Assembly: GCF_023525255.1 (NCBI RefSeq)
Contig: NZ_CP073355.1
Location: 744,001-808,000 of the forward strand
Origin: Thermospira aquatica
GTDB lineage: Bacteria > Spirochaetota > Brevinematia > Brevinematales > Thermospiraceae
Reading direction: 5' to 3'
DNA: 64,000 nt
Shown: positions 42,112-51,619 of the stretch, piece after piece
Layout of the letters: each line of letters begins with the position of its first letter
Numbering within the stretch: position 1 is the first letter of the stretch
The notes under the pieces: generated by a model
What the model was told of the DNA's origin: nothing
Database searches by the model: none
The model's input: only the letters and a program-made list of their open reading frames with translations
Position numbers and translations under genes: made by a program

Positions 42112-45100
42112 ATGCCCCTTACCCTTTACGAAGCCTCAGCCGGTTCAGGAAAGACCTACACTATTGTCAAAGAATATCTTGCCGTTCTCTTTAACGCCTA
42201 TGATCCCTCCCACCCCGAAAACCTTGAACGTTCTCTTCGCGCCACATTAGCTATAACCTTTACCAACAAAGCCGCCGCCGAGATGAAAGAACGAGTCCTC
42301 CACGCTCTCAAAAGACTTTCCGAAGGAGACCATACCCTTTACCCCGAGTTCTGGCAAAACTACCCCCATCTTAGCGAGATGGCTTATGCTATTCTTACCT
42401 TTCTCCTCCACCATTACCAATGGTTTACCATAACCACGATTGATAGTTTTATCCAAAAACTCTCCCGTAGCATCGCCTTTGAACTTGATATTCCTCTCGC
42501 TTTCCAAACCCTCTTAGACAAAAGCTCCCTTTTCAAAGACATTTTAAACGATATCCTCGAACAATTCGGACAGGACACCACCATCACCATGCTTCTTGAG
42601 GACTTCATTACTACCCAACTCTCTCATCAGTCCTCTTTATCTCTCGAGCTACAACTCCTGAACCAGGCAACCACCATTTATCAGGAAAAAAACTACAACC
42701 CTCTTCTTCCTGTATTAGAAGAGATAAACCAAACCCCTTTTTATCATGAAGTCAAAAAAAACTACCATGCGCTTCAAAACCAGATCCAACAAGAAGCCCG
42801 ACAAATCCTCCAAAAAATGCAACAAGAAAATATAGAAAAAGAAAACATTCTTTACAAAGGGGCAGGCAATGTCTCTTTCATCGAAAAACTCGCAAAAGGA
42901 AACATAGAGGAAGTCAATCACGAAAGTTCCCGACTCTACACCTGGACCAATAAAAAGACCCCAAACCATCTCCTTAAAAAAATAGTCCCCTTTTTTGAAA
43001 CCTATGTTGCCCCTTTTCTTAAAAAATACCACATCCATCCCGACAACGGCATCAATGACATGGTTCGTTACTATGCCTATAATGCCCTCATTGATCATCT
43101 TTTTTCTCTTACGCTCATGAATATTTTTCAAAAAGAACTTCAGAAAAAAATCCGCATCCATCAACTCATTCCCATCGAAGAGTTTACACGACGGCTCCAT
43201 GACAAGATCTCCAAACAAAATGCCATTCCCTATCTCTACATGCGTCTTGGAGAAACCTATAGGTACTTCTTTATCGATGAATTTCAGGACACCTCCCGCC
43301 TCCAATGGGAAAACCTTCTCCCCCTCATTGAAGAAGCCCTCAGTCAAAATGGTCACACCTACCTTGTTGGGGACCCCAAACAATCCATCTATCGCTGGAG
43401 AAATGGCGATGTGCGCATCATGCTTCAGGATGTCCGCCGACAATTTCCCAACTTCACGCACACCTCTTTGGATACAAACTACCGAAGCTACAAAACGATT
43501 GTCGAATTTGTCAATACCTTTTTTTCTTCTCTTGTCACCTATATCAAAAATAAAACCTCATCCTCTTCCACCTCCTCAACCTCCCTCTTTCTCACCTCAT
43601 ACACCAATATTACTCAAAAATACAAAGACCAATCCGAAGGCATGGTTTCCCTTGATTTTGAGTTCGTTTCTTCTGAAAAAACTACCTTTCAATCCAACGA
43701 GCCCATAACATCTGATGAAGAATCTCCCATACCTATCATCGAAGAAGATGACATCGACATCGAAGAGGAAACGGAAACAGAGGAAGAAAAGCTCACCCAA
43801 GAGTGGTGTATTTATAAAATCAAAAAATGTCTCGAATCCGGGTACAGGTATCAAGACATTGCCATTCTTGTTAGAACCAACAAGCACGCTTCGTTTATTG
43901 CCGAGGGTCTTCTTAAAGAAAATATTCCCTTTATCTCGGGAGAAGCCCTCTTTGTTGCCAACTCTCCAGCTATTCAGCTCCTCATTGCCAGCATGAATCT
44001 TCTCCTCCGTCCTACAGAGAAACAACACCTCATCACCTTTCTTGAACTTACTGCGTTTCTTTTTGAGCAACCCCTTGAACAAACCTCTCTGGAAAACCTC
44101 TTTTCCTCTCTCTCCTCCTCCCTTGAAGATCTTCAAAATCAGCTAAACAGTGAACACCCCGTATTCCAGAAAGCTTATTCTCTTATCCACGATCGCCTTT
44201 TTCTTTTCACCCTTTCTCTGTATGACCTTACCGAAGAATTGATACGTCGTCTCCATCTTCATACTCTCCAATCCCAATACATCTTTCTTGCTAAATTCCT
44301 AGACACTATCCAGGAATTTTCTCTCCAGTCTCGAGGATCACTTGCTGACTTTCTCGAAGAGTGGGAAAAACTCGCCCAAAATCTTACCCTTGATCCCGAT
44401 GAATCCGCGGATGCCGTGCGGATCCTTACCGTTCACAAGGCAAAGGGACTCGAGTTTCCGGTTGTACTCTTCCCCATCCTCCCACAGAAAAAACCTTCCA
44501 ATGTTGATATAGTGGGAAATCTTCCCCTCAACACTTTACCGGAACTTTCTGAAAATGCCTCGCAATGGAAATGGCTTTACAAACACAAAAAAAATCTCTC
44601 GTATGTTCCTGAACTTAAGACTATTTACGAAGAGGAAAAAGATTTAAGTCTGCTTGATGAGATTAACATCCTCTATGTCGCCTTTACCAGACCCAAAGAG
44701 GTTTTCTGTGCGTACATTCCCCTCAGGATAATAAAAAACAAAAGCAAATTCCAGGACTTCTCCCAGGGATGGGAAACGTGTCTTCAACAAGATCTGGAAA
44801 CCTTTCTGGAAAAAAATGCCCTCTCTGAGAAAATTGGACATCTCATCCTTTTTCTTCTCAGTCAACAAACAAAACCCACTTCTCTTCATGCCTATTCACT
44901 CTCCTATCAACAAGGATCATGGCCCCAGAAAACCCCATCATCCACCTCGAACAAAAATATTCACGCAAATATTATGCTTTTCCCCTCAACATCATGGCAA
45001 AAGAAACTCCGTGTTCGACAACACGAGGCCGAAATCCATCTTCTCTTTCACGAAACCCAGCGTATTCACCGTGAAGAAGGTATCATTCTTCATGAACTCC

Positions 45101-45528
45101 TCTCTCACGTATTTTCAGAGGAAGATATCCCTGAAATAGTAGAAAATTACGCCATTCATCTTCCAGGCAACCTCACTCCCGAAGCAAAATCCGACCTCAT
45201 CAAGGTGCTTTCAGGTATATGGCATATCTTCTCCAGCCGAGGATGGACAGAAAACTATCGCATCTACAACGAGGAAACCCTCCTCACTCCCCAGGGACTT
45301 ATAAGGCCAGATAAAATCTTTCTCAATAATGACAGATCCCACGCTGTCATTATTGACTATAAATCCGGACTTCAAACAGAAGAACAAAACGAACAAACCA
45401 TTATCAAACGCTATTCTCCTCAACTAAACGCCTACTGCCGGGCGATTGCCTCCATGGGATACTCTCATGTAGAGGGCTACATCCTTTTTGTCACCAATCA
45501 AAAAATATTTCAGGTAGTTTCCCTATGA
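42112..45528 (+). CDS. addA: AddA-type UvrD-like helicase/nuclease
   Basis: 1138 residues; double-strand-break end resection with AddB. Superfamily 1 helicase motifs: Walker A EASAGSGKTYTIVKEYL at residues 6-22, Ia LAITFTNKAAAEMKERVL, II FFIDEFQDTSRLQWENL, III LVGDPKQSIYRWRNGDV, V/VI RILTVHKAKGLEFPVVLFP and ILYVAFTRPKEVF. The C-terminal 200 residues are a PD-(D/E)XK nuclease with Asp-x-Lys in HAVIIDYKSG and QLNAYCRA. The overall form resembles the AddAB pairs of Bacteroidetes. The ATG at 42112 is used because the upstream TTG is part of the -35 box. Confidence 0.88.
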   Translation: MPLTLYEASAGSGKTYTIVKEYLAVLFNAYDPSHPENLERSLRATLAITFTNKAAAEMKERVLHALKRLSEGDHTLYPEFWQNYPHLSEMAYAILTFLLHHYQWFTITTIDSFIQKLSRSIAFELDIPLAFQTLLDKSSLFKDILNDILEQFGQDTTITMLLEDFITTQLSHQSSLSLELQLLNQATTIYQEKNYNPLLPVLEEINQTPFYHEVKKNYHALQNQIQQEARQILQKMQQENIEKENILYKGAGNVSFIEKLAKGNIEEVNHESSRLYTWTNKKTPNHLLKKIVPFFETYVAPFLKKYHIHPDNGINDMVRYYAYNALIDHLFSLTLMNIFQKELQKKIRIHQLIPIEEFTRRLHDKISKQNAIPYLYMRLGETYRYFFIDEFQDTSRLQWENLLPLIEEALSQNGHTYLVGDPKQSIYRWRNGDVRIMLQDVRRQFPNFTHTSLDTNYRSYKTIVEFVNTFFSSLVTYIKNKTSSSSTSSTSLFLTSYTNITQKYKDQSEGMVSLDFEFVSSEKTTFQSNEPITSDEESPIPIIEEDDIDIEEETETEEEKLTQEWCIYKIKKCLESGYRYQDIAILVRTNKHASFIAEGLLKENIPFISGEALFVANSPAIQLLIASMNLLLRPTEKQHLITFLELTAFLFEQPLEQTSLENLFSSLSSSLEDLQNQLNSEHPVFQKAYSLIHDRLFLFTLSLYDLTEELIRRLHLHTLQSQYIFLAKFLDTIQEFSLQSRGSLADFLEEWEKLAQNLTLDPDESADAVRILTVHKAKGLEFPVVLFPILPQKKPSNVDIVGNLPLNTLPELSENASQWKWLYKHKKNLSYVPELKTIYEEEKDLSLLDEINILYVAFTRPKEVFCAYIPLRIIKNKSKFQDFSQGWETCLQQDLETFLEKNALSEKIGHLILFLLSQQTKPTSLHAYSLSYQQGSWPQKTPSSTSNKNIHANIMLFPSTSWQKKLRVRQHEAEIHLLFHETQRIHREEGIILHELLSHVFSEEDIPEIVENYAIHLPGNLTPEAKSDLIKVLSGIWHIFSSRGWTENYRIYNEETLLTPQGLIRPDKIFLNNDRSHAVIIDYKSGLQTEEQNEQTIIKRYSPQLNAYCRAIASMGYSHVEGYILFVTNQKIFQVVSL

Positions 45529-48344
45529 GTTATGAAAAGTTTCTCAAAAAAGTTGCCCACGAACTTATCTCTACATACAAAGAAGTGCTTCCCTCTTCTC
45601 TGATTGTTGTACCAAACAAAAGAGCCCGAACCTTTCTCTTTGAGTATATGCGGGAGAGTATCCAAATCCCTCTTGTAGCTCCCCGATGCTTCTCCTCTGA
45701 AGAGCTTGCCAAAAATCTTGCCGGTATGGAAAAAGAAGAAAACCTCCCCCTGCTTTTTGAACTTTACGAAGCCTACGAATCCACATACCGAAAAAAACAA
45801 CTCGCCCCACTAGCCTTTGAAGATTTTTACTTCCTGGGACGAACCCTTCTTGCTGACTTTAACGAAATAGATCGCTATCTTGTTGACGTCTCTCAACTCT
45901 TTTCCCACCTCTGTAAACTTGAAGCCTACGAAAAAGGTGCTCCCACAATTGCCCCAGCCTTTTCCCGGTTATGGGAAAACCTCGCTGAAATTTACCAAAC
46001 ATTTCAAGATCGTTGCAAGAAAAATAAACGTGGATATCCCGGGCTTTTCTATCGCCTGGCTGCAGAAACACTTCCGCCAAACCCTCTGGTTAGAGATGGG
46101 CTTGTCTTTTGGGTAGGATTCCACGCCCTCTCTCCCGCAGAAGAAAAGATCTTTCTCAAAACCAGACAAGACGGTCAGGCAAAGGTCTTTCTTGATATCG
46201 ACACCTATTTTACCGACAATCCTCTGCAGGAAGCAGGACATTTCTATCGAAACTTCTGGGAAAAACACCTGGGGCTTGAACTCGAATCCCAAAAAGAAAA
46301 CCTGCTTTCTCATCATTCCCTTCGAGAGATAAAAATCTTTGCTACCACCAACGAAACCTCTATGGTAAAACTTCTCGGAGAAGAGTTGCACAAAAAAACT
46401 TCTCAAGAAGAGAATCCTTCCACGTTATCCCAAAAACCAGACACCCTAGCCATCATTCTCCCCAGAGAAGAACTTCTCTTTTCCGTCCTCAATGCCATTC
46501 CTCCCGAGATCAAAAGTGTCAATGTCACCATGGGCTTTCCTTTACGTGCTTCACAGATAGCCTCCTGGATAGAAAACCTGCTTTCTCTTCGAGAAAGTAT
46601 CATCATCGACGAAACAACCAAAATCCCCACCATTTCAGGTAAAATACTCTCTGAAATACTTGATCACCAGTACACCCGTCTCCTCGTCTCAAACGAGATT
46701 ATCAACACCATTATCAAAACCATCCGAGAGAAAAACCTGGCACGACTTTTTATACAAAGTCTTCCTTTTGAAAACTTTCCCTCATCCCTTGTGACCTGGA
46801 TCACAGCCCCTTCCCTAACAGGGAAAGAAACCATCCTGACCCTCTTTGCAATTGTCAAAAACCTCCTGGATGCCTACAGAAAAAAACACCTTGCCCTTGA
46901 TAGCGAGTTTATTTATACCGCCCTTCAATCTCTCGAAAACATCCGTCAACTCATCGAAGAAAAAAAATTCCAGCTTTCTTTTGAAGCAACAAGTCGTATT
47001 ATTCGGGATGTTCTTCAGGAAGCCATCATCGCCTTCAGTGGTGAACCTCTTGAAGGATGGCAGATCATGGGATTTCTCGAAACTCAGGCCCTCGATTTTG
47101 ACGAGGTTTACATTCTCTCCATGAACGAGGGAATTCTACCTGCCTCCGGGGCACGCATATCGTTTCTTCCCCCTGATATAAAAAAAGCCTATAATCTCCC
47201 CCTCCCCCACGAGAGTGAAAATGTCTATGCCTACCATTTTTACCGTCTCCTTAAACGAGCACGCAAAGTGTCTCTCTTTTACACCCGTGAAGCAGGTGAG
47301 AACCAGCAACAGGAGAAAAGCCGTTACATCGAACAGCTTCTTTTCGAATATTTATCCCCAAAAAACACCTGCCACGAAATAGCCTACGCCTACCCTTTTG
47401 TTCGCCCATCGTGGCCAAAACCCTCCTATGCCAAAACCTCTTCCGTCCTGGACAAACTTCGCTCCATGTCATATTCTCCCACCTCTCTTATCACGTATTT
47501 CAAGTGCTCTCTCTGGTTTTATTACAAATATCTTCTAGAAATTCCCGAAGCAGAAAATCTAGAAGAAGATCCAGATGCAAAAACGAAGGGAAATATCATT
47601 CATGAAGTCATGGAAAACATTTTCCATAAAGGAAAAATATTCTTTCCGCAGGATCTTGCTTCTCTCCTCCAGACAAATGAGATAGAATCATTTATCACGC
47701 AGGCTATAAAAAACCAGTTTACCGAACGCCCACTCAAGGGAAAAATTACCCTTCTTCAACACATCATCACTCAACAAACAAAAAAAATATTAGAAAAACA
47801 CACAACTATCACCCCCTTTCAAATTCTGGAAACAGAATACAGCCTCGCATCTACTTGTACCCTCGACGATGGTACAACTATAAAACTCAAAGGAAGGATC
47901 GATCGTATCGACCAGAGAAACAATGCTATTTTCATCATGGACTATAAAACAGGGGAAGCGGGCTCCCTTTCCCTTCCTTCCAACGAACAAAGAGAATACG
48001 TTCTTTCGAGCCTCTTTCAAGAAAAGACCCGAAGTCAACTCTTCCAGCTCCTTTTTTATGGGTACCTTTTTACCCAAAACCCTGCCCCTCTTCTGCCTTC
48101 CCTCTCCCCGGAGAACCTTTTCTTCTCCATTTGTGCATTCAAACAAGGCGACTTCAAATACGTCGAGTCGAAATCCCCATCCGAAGGAAAACTCTCCTAC
48201 GAAAAACTCCGAAAACCCTTTGAAAGAGGACTAAAAAAAGCCCTTCAGCTTATACTCTCAGAAGCACCCTTCCAGCAAACCCAGGATATTTCTACATGTG
48301 AAAAGTGCCCATTTCGGCATATCTGTGGAAGAGAAAAACTCTAA
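45525..48344 (+). CDS. addB: AddB-type nuclease/helicase-like subunit
   Basis: 939 residues; partner of the preceding gene, overlapping it by 4 bp. The N-terminus (SLIVVPNKRARTFLFEYM) replaces a canonical Walker A, so the helicase half looks inactive. The C-terminal nuclease shows KGNIIHEVMENIF, KLKGRIDRIDQRNNAIFIMD and DYKTGEAG. An iron-sulphur cluster is likely from Cys in FKCSLWFYYKYL plus three in CEKCPFRHICGREKL, as in AddB. The stop overlaps the convergent msrBA gene by 4 bp. Confidence 0.85.
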   Translation: MSYEKFLKKVAHELISTYKEVLPSSLIVVPNKRARTFLFEYMRESIQIPLVAPRCFSSEELAKNLAGMEKEENLPLLFELYEAYESTYRKKQLAPLAFEDFYFLGRTLLADFNEIDRYLVDVSQLFSHLCKLEAYEKGAPTIAPAFSRLWENLAEIYQTFQDRCKKNKRGYPGLFYRLAAETLPPNPLVRDGLVFWVGFHALSPAEEKIFLKTRQDGQAKVFLDIDTYFTDNPLQEAGHFYRNFWEKHLGLELESQKENLLSHHSLREIKIFATTNETSMVKLLGEELHKKTSQEENPSTLSQKPDTLAIILPREELLFSVLNAIPPEIKSVNVTMGFPLRASQIASWIENLLSLRESIIIDETTKIPTISGKILSEILDHQYTRLLVSNEIINTIIKTIREKNLARLFIQSLPFENFPSSLVTWITAPSLTGKETILTLFAIVKNLLDAYRKKHLALDSEFIYTALQSLENIRQLIEEKKFQLSFEATSRIIRDVLQEAIIAFSGEPLEGWQIMGFLETQALDFDEVYILSMNEGILPASGARISFLPPDIKKAYNLPLPHESENVYAYHFYRLLKRARKVSLFYTREAGENQQQEKSRYIEQLLFEYLSPKNTCHEIAYAYPFVRPSWPKPSYAKTSSVLDKLRSMSYSPTSLITYFKCSLWFYYKYLLEIPEAENLEEDPDAKTKGNIIHEVMENIFHKGKIFFPQDLASLLQTNEIESFITQAIKNQFTERPLKGKITLLQHIITQQTKKILEKHTTITPFQILETEYSLASTCTLDDGTTIKLKGRIDRIDQRNNAIFIMDYKTGEAGSLSLPSNEQREYVLSSLFQEKTRSQLFQLLFYGYLFTQNPAPLLPSLSPENLFFSICAFKQGDFKYVESKSPSEGKLSYEKLRKPFERGLKKALQLILSEAPFQQTQDISTCEKCPFRHICGREKL

Positions 48345-49252
48345 TCCCCCTCCCACATCCTTGAAAGATTAACATGACAGTAACCGCCAGGATTTTTTGT
48401 AAGATAGTCCTGATGGTACTCCTCTGCAGGATAAAAATTTTTTGCTTTCTCCACCTGCGTAACAGGATGCTTTCCCTGATTTCTGAGTTTCTCGAGCGCC
48501 TTTTCAATCGCTGGCACATGCTTCTCATCGAGATAAAAAATAGCCGAACGATACTGCGTCCCCACATCATTTCCCTGTCTATTGAGACTTTCTGGATCGT
48601 GAATAAAGAAAAAATGCCCCAAAACCTTTTCAACAGGAAGAACCGTGGGATCAAACTTCACCAGAACACTCTCGGCATGTCCCGTTTCTCCTGTACACAC
48701 GTCATCATACGTTGGCCACATCACATCTCCCCCCGAATAGCCCACCTTTGTACCCACCACCCCTTTGACGCGCTTAAAATACGCCTCTACTCCCCAGAAA
48801 CACCCCGCCGCTAAAATAATCTGCTCAAACGGAAGTTTCACATGAGAAAAAAGAGAAAGATACTCCATATAGCCCTCAGCTACCATATCCTCAAGAGGAA
48901 TAAAATGCAATGACGCTGAATTGATACAAAACCTCATCCCCGTTGGTTCAGGTCCATCATCAAACACATGCCCCAGATGTCCCTTGGTATGTTTTGTTCT
49001 CACTTCAACCCGATGCATTCCATAGGAAAAATCCTCCACATATTCGAGAAGTTCAGGATGAACAGGTTTTGAAAAACTCGGCCACCCGGTTCCTGAATCA
49101 AACTTATCCAACGAAGAAAACAAAACCTCCCCCGAAACAGGATCAACATAAATTCCAGGATGTTTATTATCCCAATATTCATTCTGAAATGGCGGTTCTG
49201 TTGCCCCCTCATAGAACACCTTCCTCTGCCACTGAGAAAGTTTTCGTTTCAT
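48341..49252 (-). CDS. msrBA: Bifunctional methionine sulfoxide reductase MsrB-MsrA
   Basis: 303 residues; repairs both epimers of oxidised methionine. Residues 1-145 are MsrB (DSGTGWPSFSKPV, then RFCINSASLHFIP with the catalytic Cys). Residues 150-300 are MsrA (ILAAGCFWGVEAYFKRVKGV with the catalytic Cys, then GYSGGDVMWPTYDDVC and YRSAIFYLDE). The B-then-A order occurs in several lineages. The zinc-binding cysteine pairs of some MsrBs are absent. Start at 49252 set by GGAGGG; a longer frame upstream has no ribosome site and crosses the promoter. Confidence 0.93.
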   Translation of the reverse strand: MKRKLSQWQRKVFYEGATEPPFQNEYWDNKHPGIYVDPVSGEVLFSSLDKFDSGTGWPSFSKPVHPELLEYVEDFSYGMHRVEVRTKHTKGHLGHVFDDGPEPTGMRFCINSASLHFIPLEDMVAEGYMEYLSLFSHVKLPFEQIILAAGCFWGVEAYFKRVKGVVGTKVGYSGGDVMWPTYDDVCTGETGHAESVLVKFDPTVLPVEKVLGHFFFIHDPESLNRQGNDVGTQYRSAIFYLDEKHVPAIEKALEKLRNQGKHPVTQVEKAKNFYPAEEYHQDYLTKNPGGYCHVNLSRMWEGD

Positions 49253-49286
49253 ACTTCCCTCCTTTTTCAAACCATCCTTTTGATTG

Positions 49287-49315
49287 AGTATACTTACACA
49301 CCAACAAAAAGGCAA
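49287..49315 (-). promoter_or_regulatory. Sigma-70 promoter for msrBA
   Basis: Minus strand TTGCCT (49315-49310), 17-bp spacer, TATACT (49292-49287), 35 bp before the ATG at 49252. Confidence 0.75.
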
Positions 49316-49362
49316 AAATTTTTCTCGTTTTCCCTCACACTTCGGAAAGATTTTTGCCCTCT

Positions 49363-49394
49363 AAAAAAAGAGGCCACCGGTATACACGGTGGCC
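49363..49394 (-). terminator. Intrinsic terminator of the frameshifted membrane gene
   Basis: Stem GGCCACCG (49372-49379) and CGGTGGCC (49387-49394); on the minus strand it is followed by TCTTTTTTT (49371-49363). It lies 21 bp after the stop at 49416. Confidence 0.88.
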
Positions 49395-49415
49395 CTTAAA
49401 AGAAATTTCCCCCTT

Positions 49416-50340
49416 TCATCCATACCAATATCGAATTCTTTTCTTTCTCTTTCGTTTATTGAGAGCACGATAGAGAAACGCCCCCGCTACCTTCAACAAA
49501 GGATGCGTAATAAAAAATGCCGCACCAACCAATAACATTCCTCCTCCCATTAAAAAACGAAAAACATCAGAAGAAGAGTTCATACAAAAGTAAATCAACG
49601 TACCCAACAAAAGGATCTCTCCCAGCGTTATAAAACTGGCCATCACACGAAACCAGAAGAGCTTTCCCTTTACTCCCTTGGTTATCTCCTCACTTCGTTT
49701 GAGAGCCTTATACGGACCTACTTTCTCATCCACGATCATATGAGCAAAAAACGTAAAAGCAAGCAACTTGACCACAAAATAGCCACTTCCATAAATAAAT
49801 GTCCCTATCACTATCATAAAACCAAATAAAATTAATGATCCCCCTGTAAACACTTCCAGACCTGTTATTACTTCCTCTGGAAAATCATTTAGAAAAAACT
49901 TCCTTATTGTCTCTCCCTCGTATTGAATAGCGTCAAAAATAGCACCTCCTCCCGGGGCAACGAGAAAAAAGGCCAAAAGTAACCCAGCAATATATGGCCA
50001 TATCGCCATGACAAACCCAAAAACTGATGCGGTAACATACGCAGGAAAAAAAGAAAAAGCAGAAAAAGTGTCTTTGAGAGAAGGTTTTTCCCGATCACAT
50101 AACTGCAGAGATATCTTTTTCCAGCAAAGAGCACTTAAAGCAGCAACCACTATTCCCATTCCTAGCCCACATCCCTTTGCCCGAATTCAAAAAAGAAATC
50201 TCTTTTCTAAAAACAAGCAGAAATACGAAAAAAACGACCATCACCACTCCCACCAACGTCCAGAAAAAGAGAAAACCAAAATTTTTTCTTATAGCCATCC
50301 ACCCAAAACTCAAAGCTTCACCAAGAGAAAAAGATTTCAT
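49416..50340 (-). pseudogene. Integral membrane protein gene with a frameshift
   Basis: Two overlapping frames together make one protein of about 305 residues with six membrane segments. The first part (from ATG 50340, AGGAGG upstream, MKSFSLGEALSFGWMAIRKN) runs to about 50165. The second continues from about 50160 (GMGIVVAALSALCWKK) to 49416. The shift falls in GGGATGTGGGCTAGGAATGGGAA, after which the first frame encodes unlikely Cys-rich sequence. It has its own promoter and terminator, so it was recently functional, or this is a sequencing error. The layout resembles DUF975/YciC-like membrane proteins; function unknown. Confidence 0.65.
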
Positions 50341-50368
50341 AGAGGCCTCCTAAAAATGTTGTTACTCT

Positions 50369-50397
50369 ATTGTATTACAAAAAAGCTTTTTTCTCAA
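50369..50397 (-). promoter_or_regulatory. Sigma-70 promoter for the frameshifted membrane gene
   Basis: Minus strand TTGAGA (50397-50392), 17-bp spacer, TACAAT (50374-50369), 29 bp before the ATG at 50340. Confidence 0.8.
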
Positions 50398-50418
50398 TAC
50401 CCTCTAATTTCAAATTTT

Positions 50419-51618
50419 TTACGCCTCTTTTCCCCTTACGTTCCATCTCCAGACCACTGTTGAGAGTAGAATTACCATTGCCGAAAGAAAACACAACATT
50501 CCCATACCCCAAAAAATAGCCGAGGTCCGAAGTCTATCCCCAAACATTCCCAACACCGAAGAAATCACAAAACCTCCCAGCGTATAACTCCCGATGAGAA
50601 CGCTATTGGTCACAAATTTTTCTTCTTCAGCACTTTCTTTTACCACCTGCGCACTCAAAACAGGATAAAGAATCGTATGAGCTATGCCATACAGAAAACC
50701 AACGAAAAAAACCTCCCACTTATTTCTTACCATAGCCATCTCTATCATTGCCATTGCCGCAAGAAAAAAACCTCCCAAAAGCAACCAGTTCTTCTCCACC
50801 CTATCAAGAAACGAAGAAAAAAGCACACGAATCAAAATAGCCACAACCGCATACGAGGTAAAGTAAGTAGCCAAAAACGAGGTGCCTAACCGTTGGAGTG
50901 TTTGTTGAGGAACAAAGGTGGAAAGTGTACCAAAAGCACCCCCCAGCACCCCTGCCAGAAGAAGATACAACCAGAGATTCCTCTTTTGAAGCACATCCCC
51001 TACATCCTGAGCATGAAATTCTTCCTTTTTCCATGGCTTTTCTTCCACAAAAAAAAGTATCCCGAGAGCAAGCACAACAAGAGCTGCACCAAAGAGAAAA
51101 ATACCTTTCGGAGAAACCTCAAGAATATGCTTTCCTACAAAAGCAGCAAAGGGATGAGAAAGAATTCCCGAAATACCAAAGAGGGCAATTCCCCCCACCC
51201 GTTTTTCAACAGGCAACGTATCAAAAGCAAACGCCGCATTCACGGTAAAACCCACCGCATAAGAAAACGAAGAAAAAATTCGAAGTATGACCAACAGAGG
51301 GATATTCCAGGCAAAAAGAAACATCAACACGTACGAAACCAGCTGAATCCCATACGACAAAAACATCATTCTCTTCTTACCCATACCTTCTGTAAAACCA
51401 AGGAAAAACATAACAAAAAACACAACCACAGCACCATGGATATTCATAAAAAAACCTACAAACGCATGACTTATACCCAGGCTGGAAAAATACACTGGAA
51501 GCGTATTTAAAGCTGCATGACTGGAAAATGAAAGAAAATTAAGAATAAACAAAAACCAAAAAGCCGCCTCACCAACAAAAGGATTCCAGGAAATTTTTAA
51601 AAAAGGCTTTTTCTCCAA
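50419..51618 (-). CDS. Major facilitator superfamily transporter
   Basis: 399 residues, twelve predicted membrane helices. The first half starts FWFLFILNFLSFSSHAALNT and has the loop 2-3 motif GFTEGMGKKRMMFLSYG, related to the MFS motif A (GxxxDRxGRR) but without its Asp. The second half begins after VEEKPWKKEEFHAQDVG. Substrate not predictable. It starts at TTG 51618, 1 bp after the thiH stop, with GAGG 9 bp upstream, so it is the third gene behind the TPP riboswitch. That makes uptake of thiamine or a precursor a reasonable guess. Confidence 0.75.
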   Translation of the reverse strand: MEKKPFLKISWNPFVGEAAFWFLFILNFLSFSSHAALNTLPVYFSSLGISHAFVGFFMNIHGAVVVFFVMFFLGFTEGMGKKRMMFLSYGIQLVSYVLMFLFAWNIPLLVILRIFSSFSYAVGFTVNAAFAFDTLPVEKRVGGIALFGISGILSHPFAAFVGKHILEVSPKGIFLFGAALVVLALGILFFVEEKPWKKEEFHAQDVGDVLQKRNLWLYLLLAGVLGGAFGTLSTFVPQQTLQRLGTSFLATYFTSYAVVAILIRVLFSSFLDRVEKNWLLLGGFFLAAMAMIEMAMVRNKWEVFFVGFLYGIAHTILYPVLSAQVVKESAEEEKFVTNSVLIGSYTLGGFVISSVLGMFGDRLRTSAIFWGMGMLCFLSAMVILLSTVVWRWNVRGKEA

Positions 51619-51619
51619 T

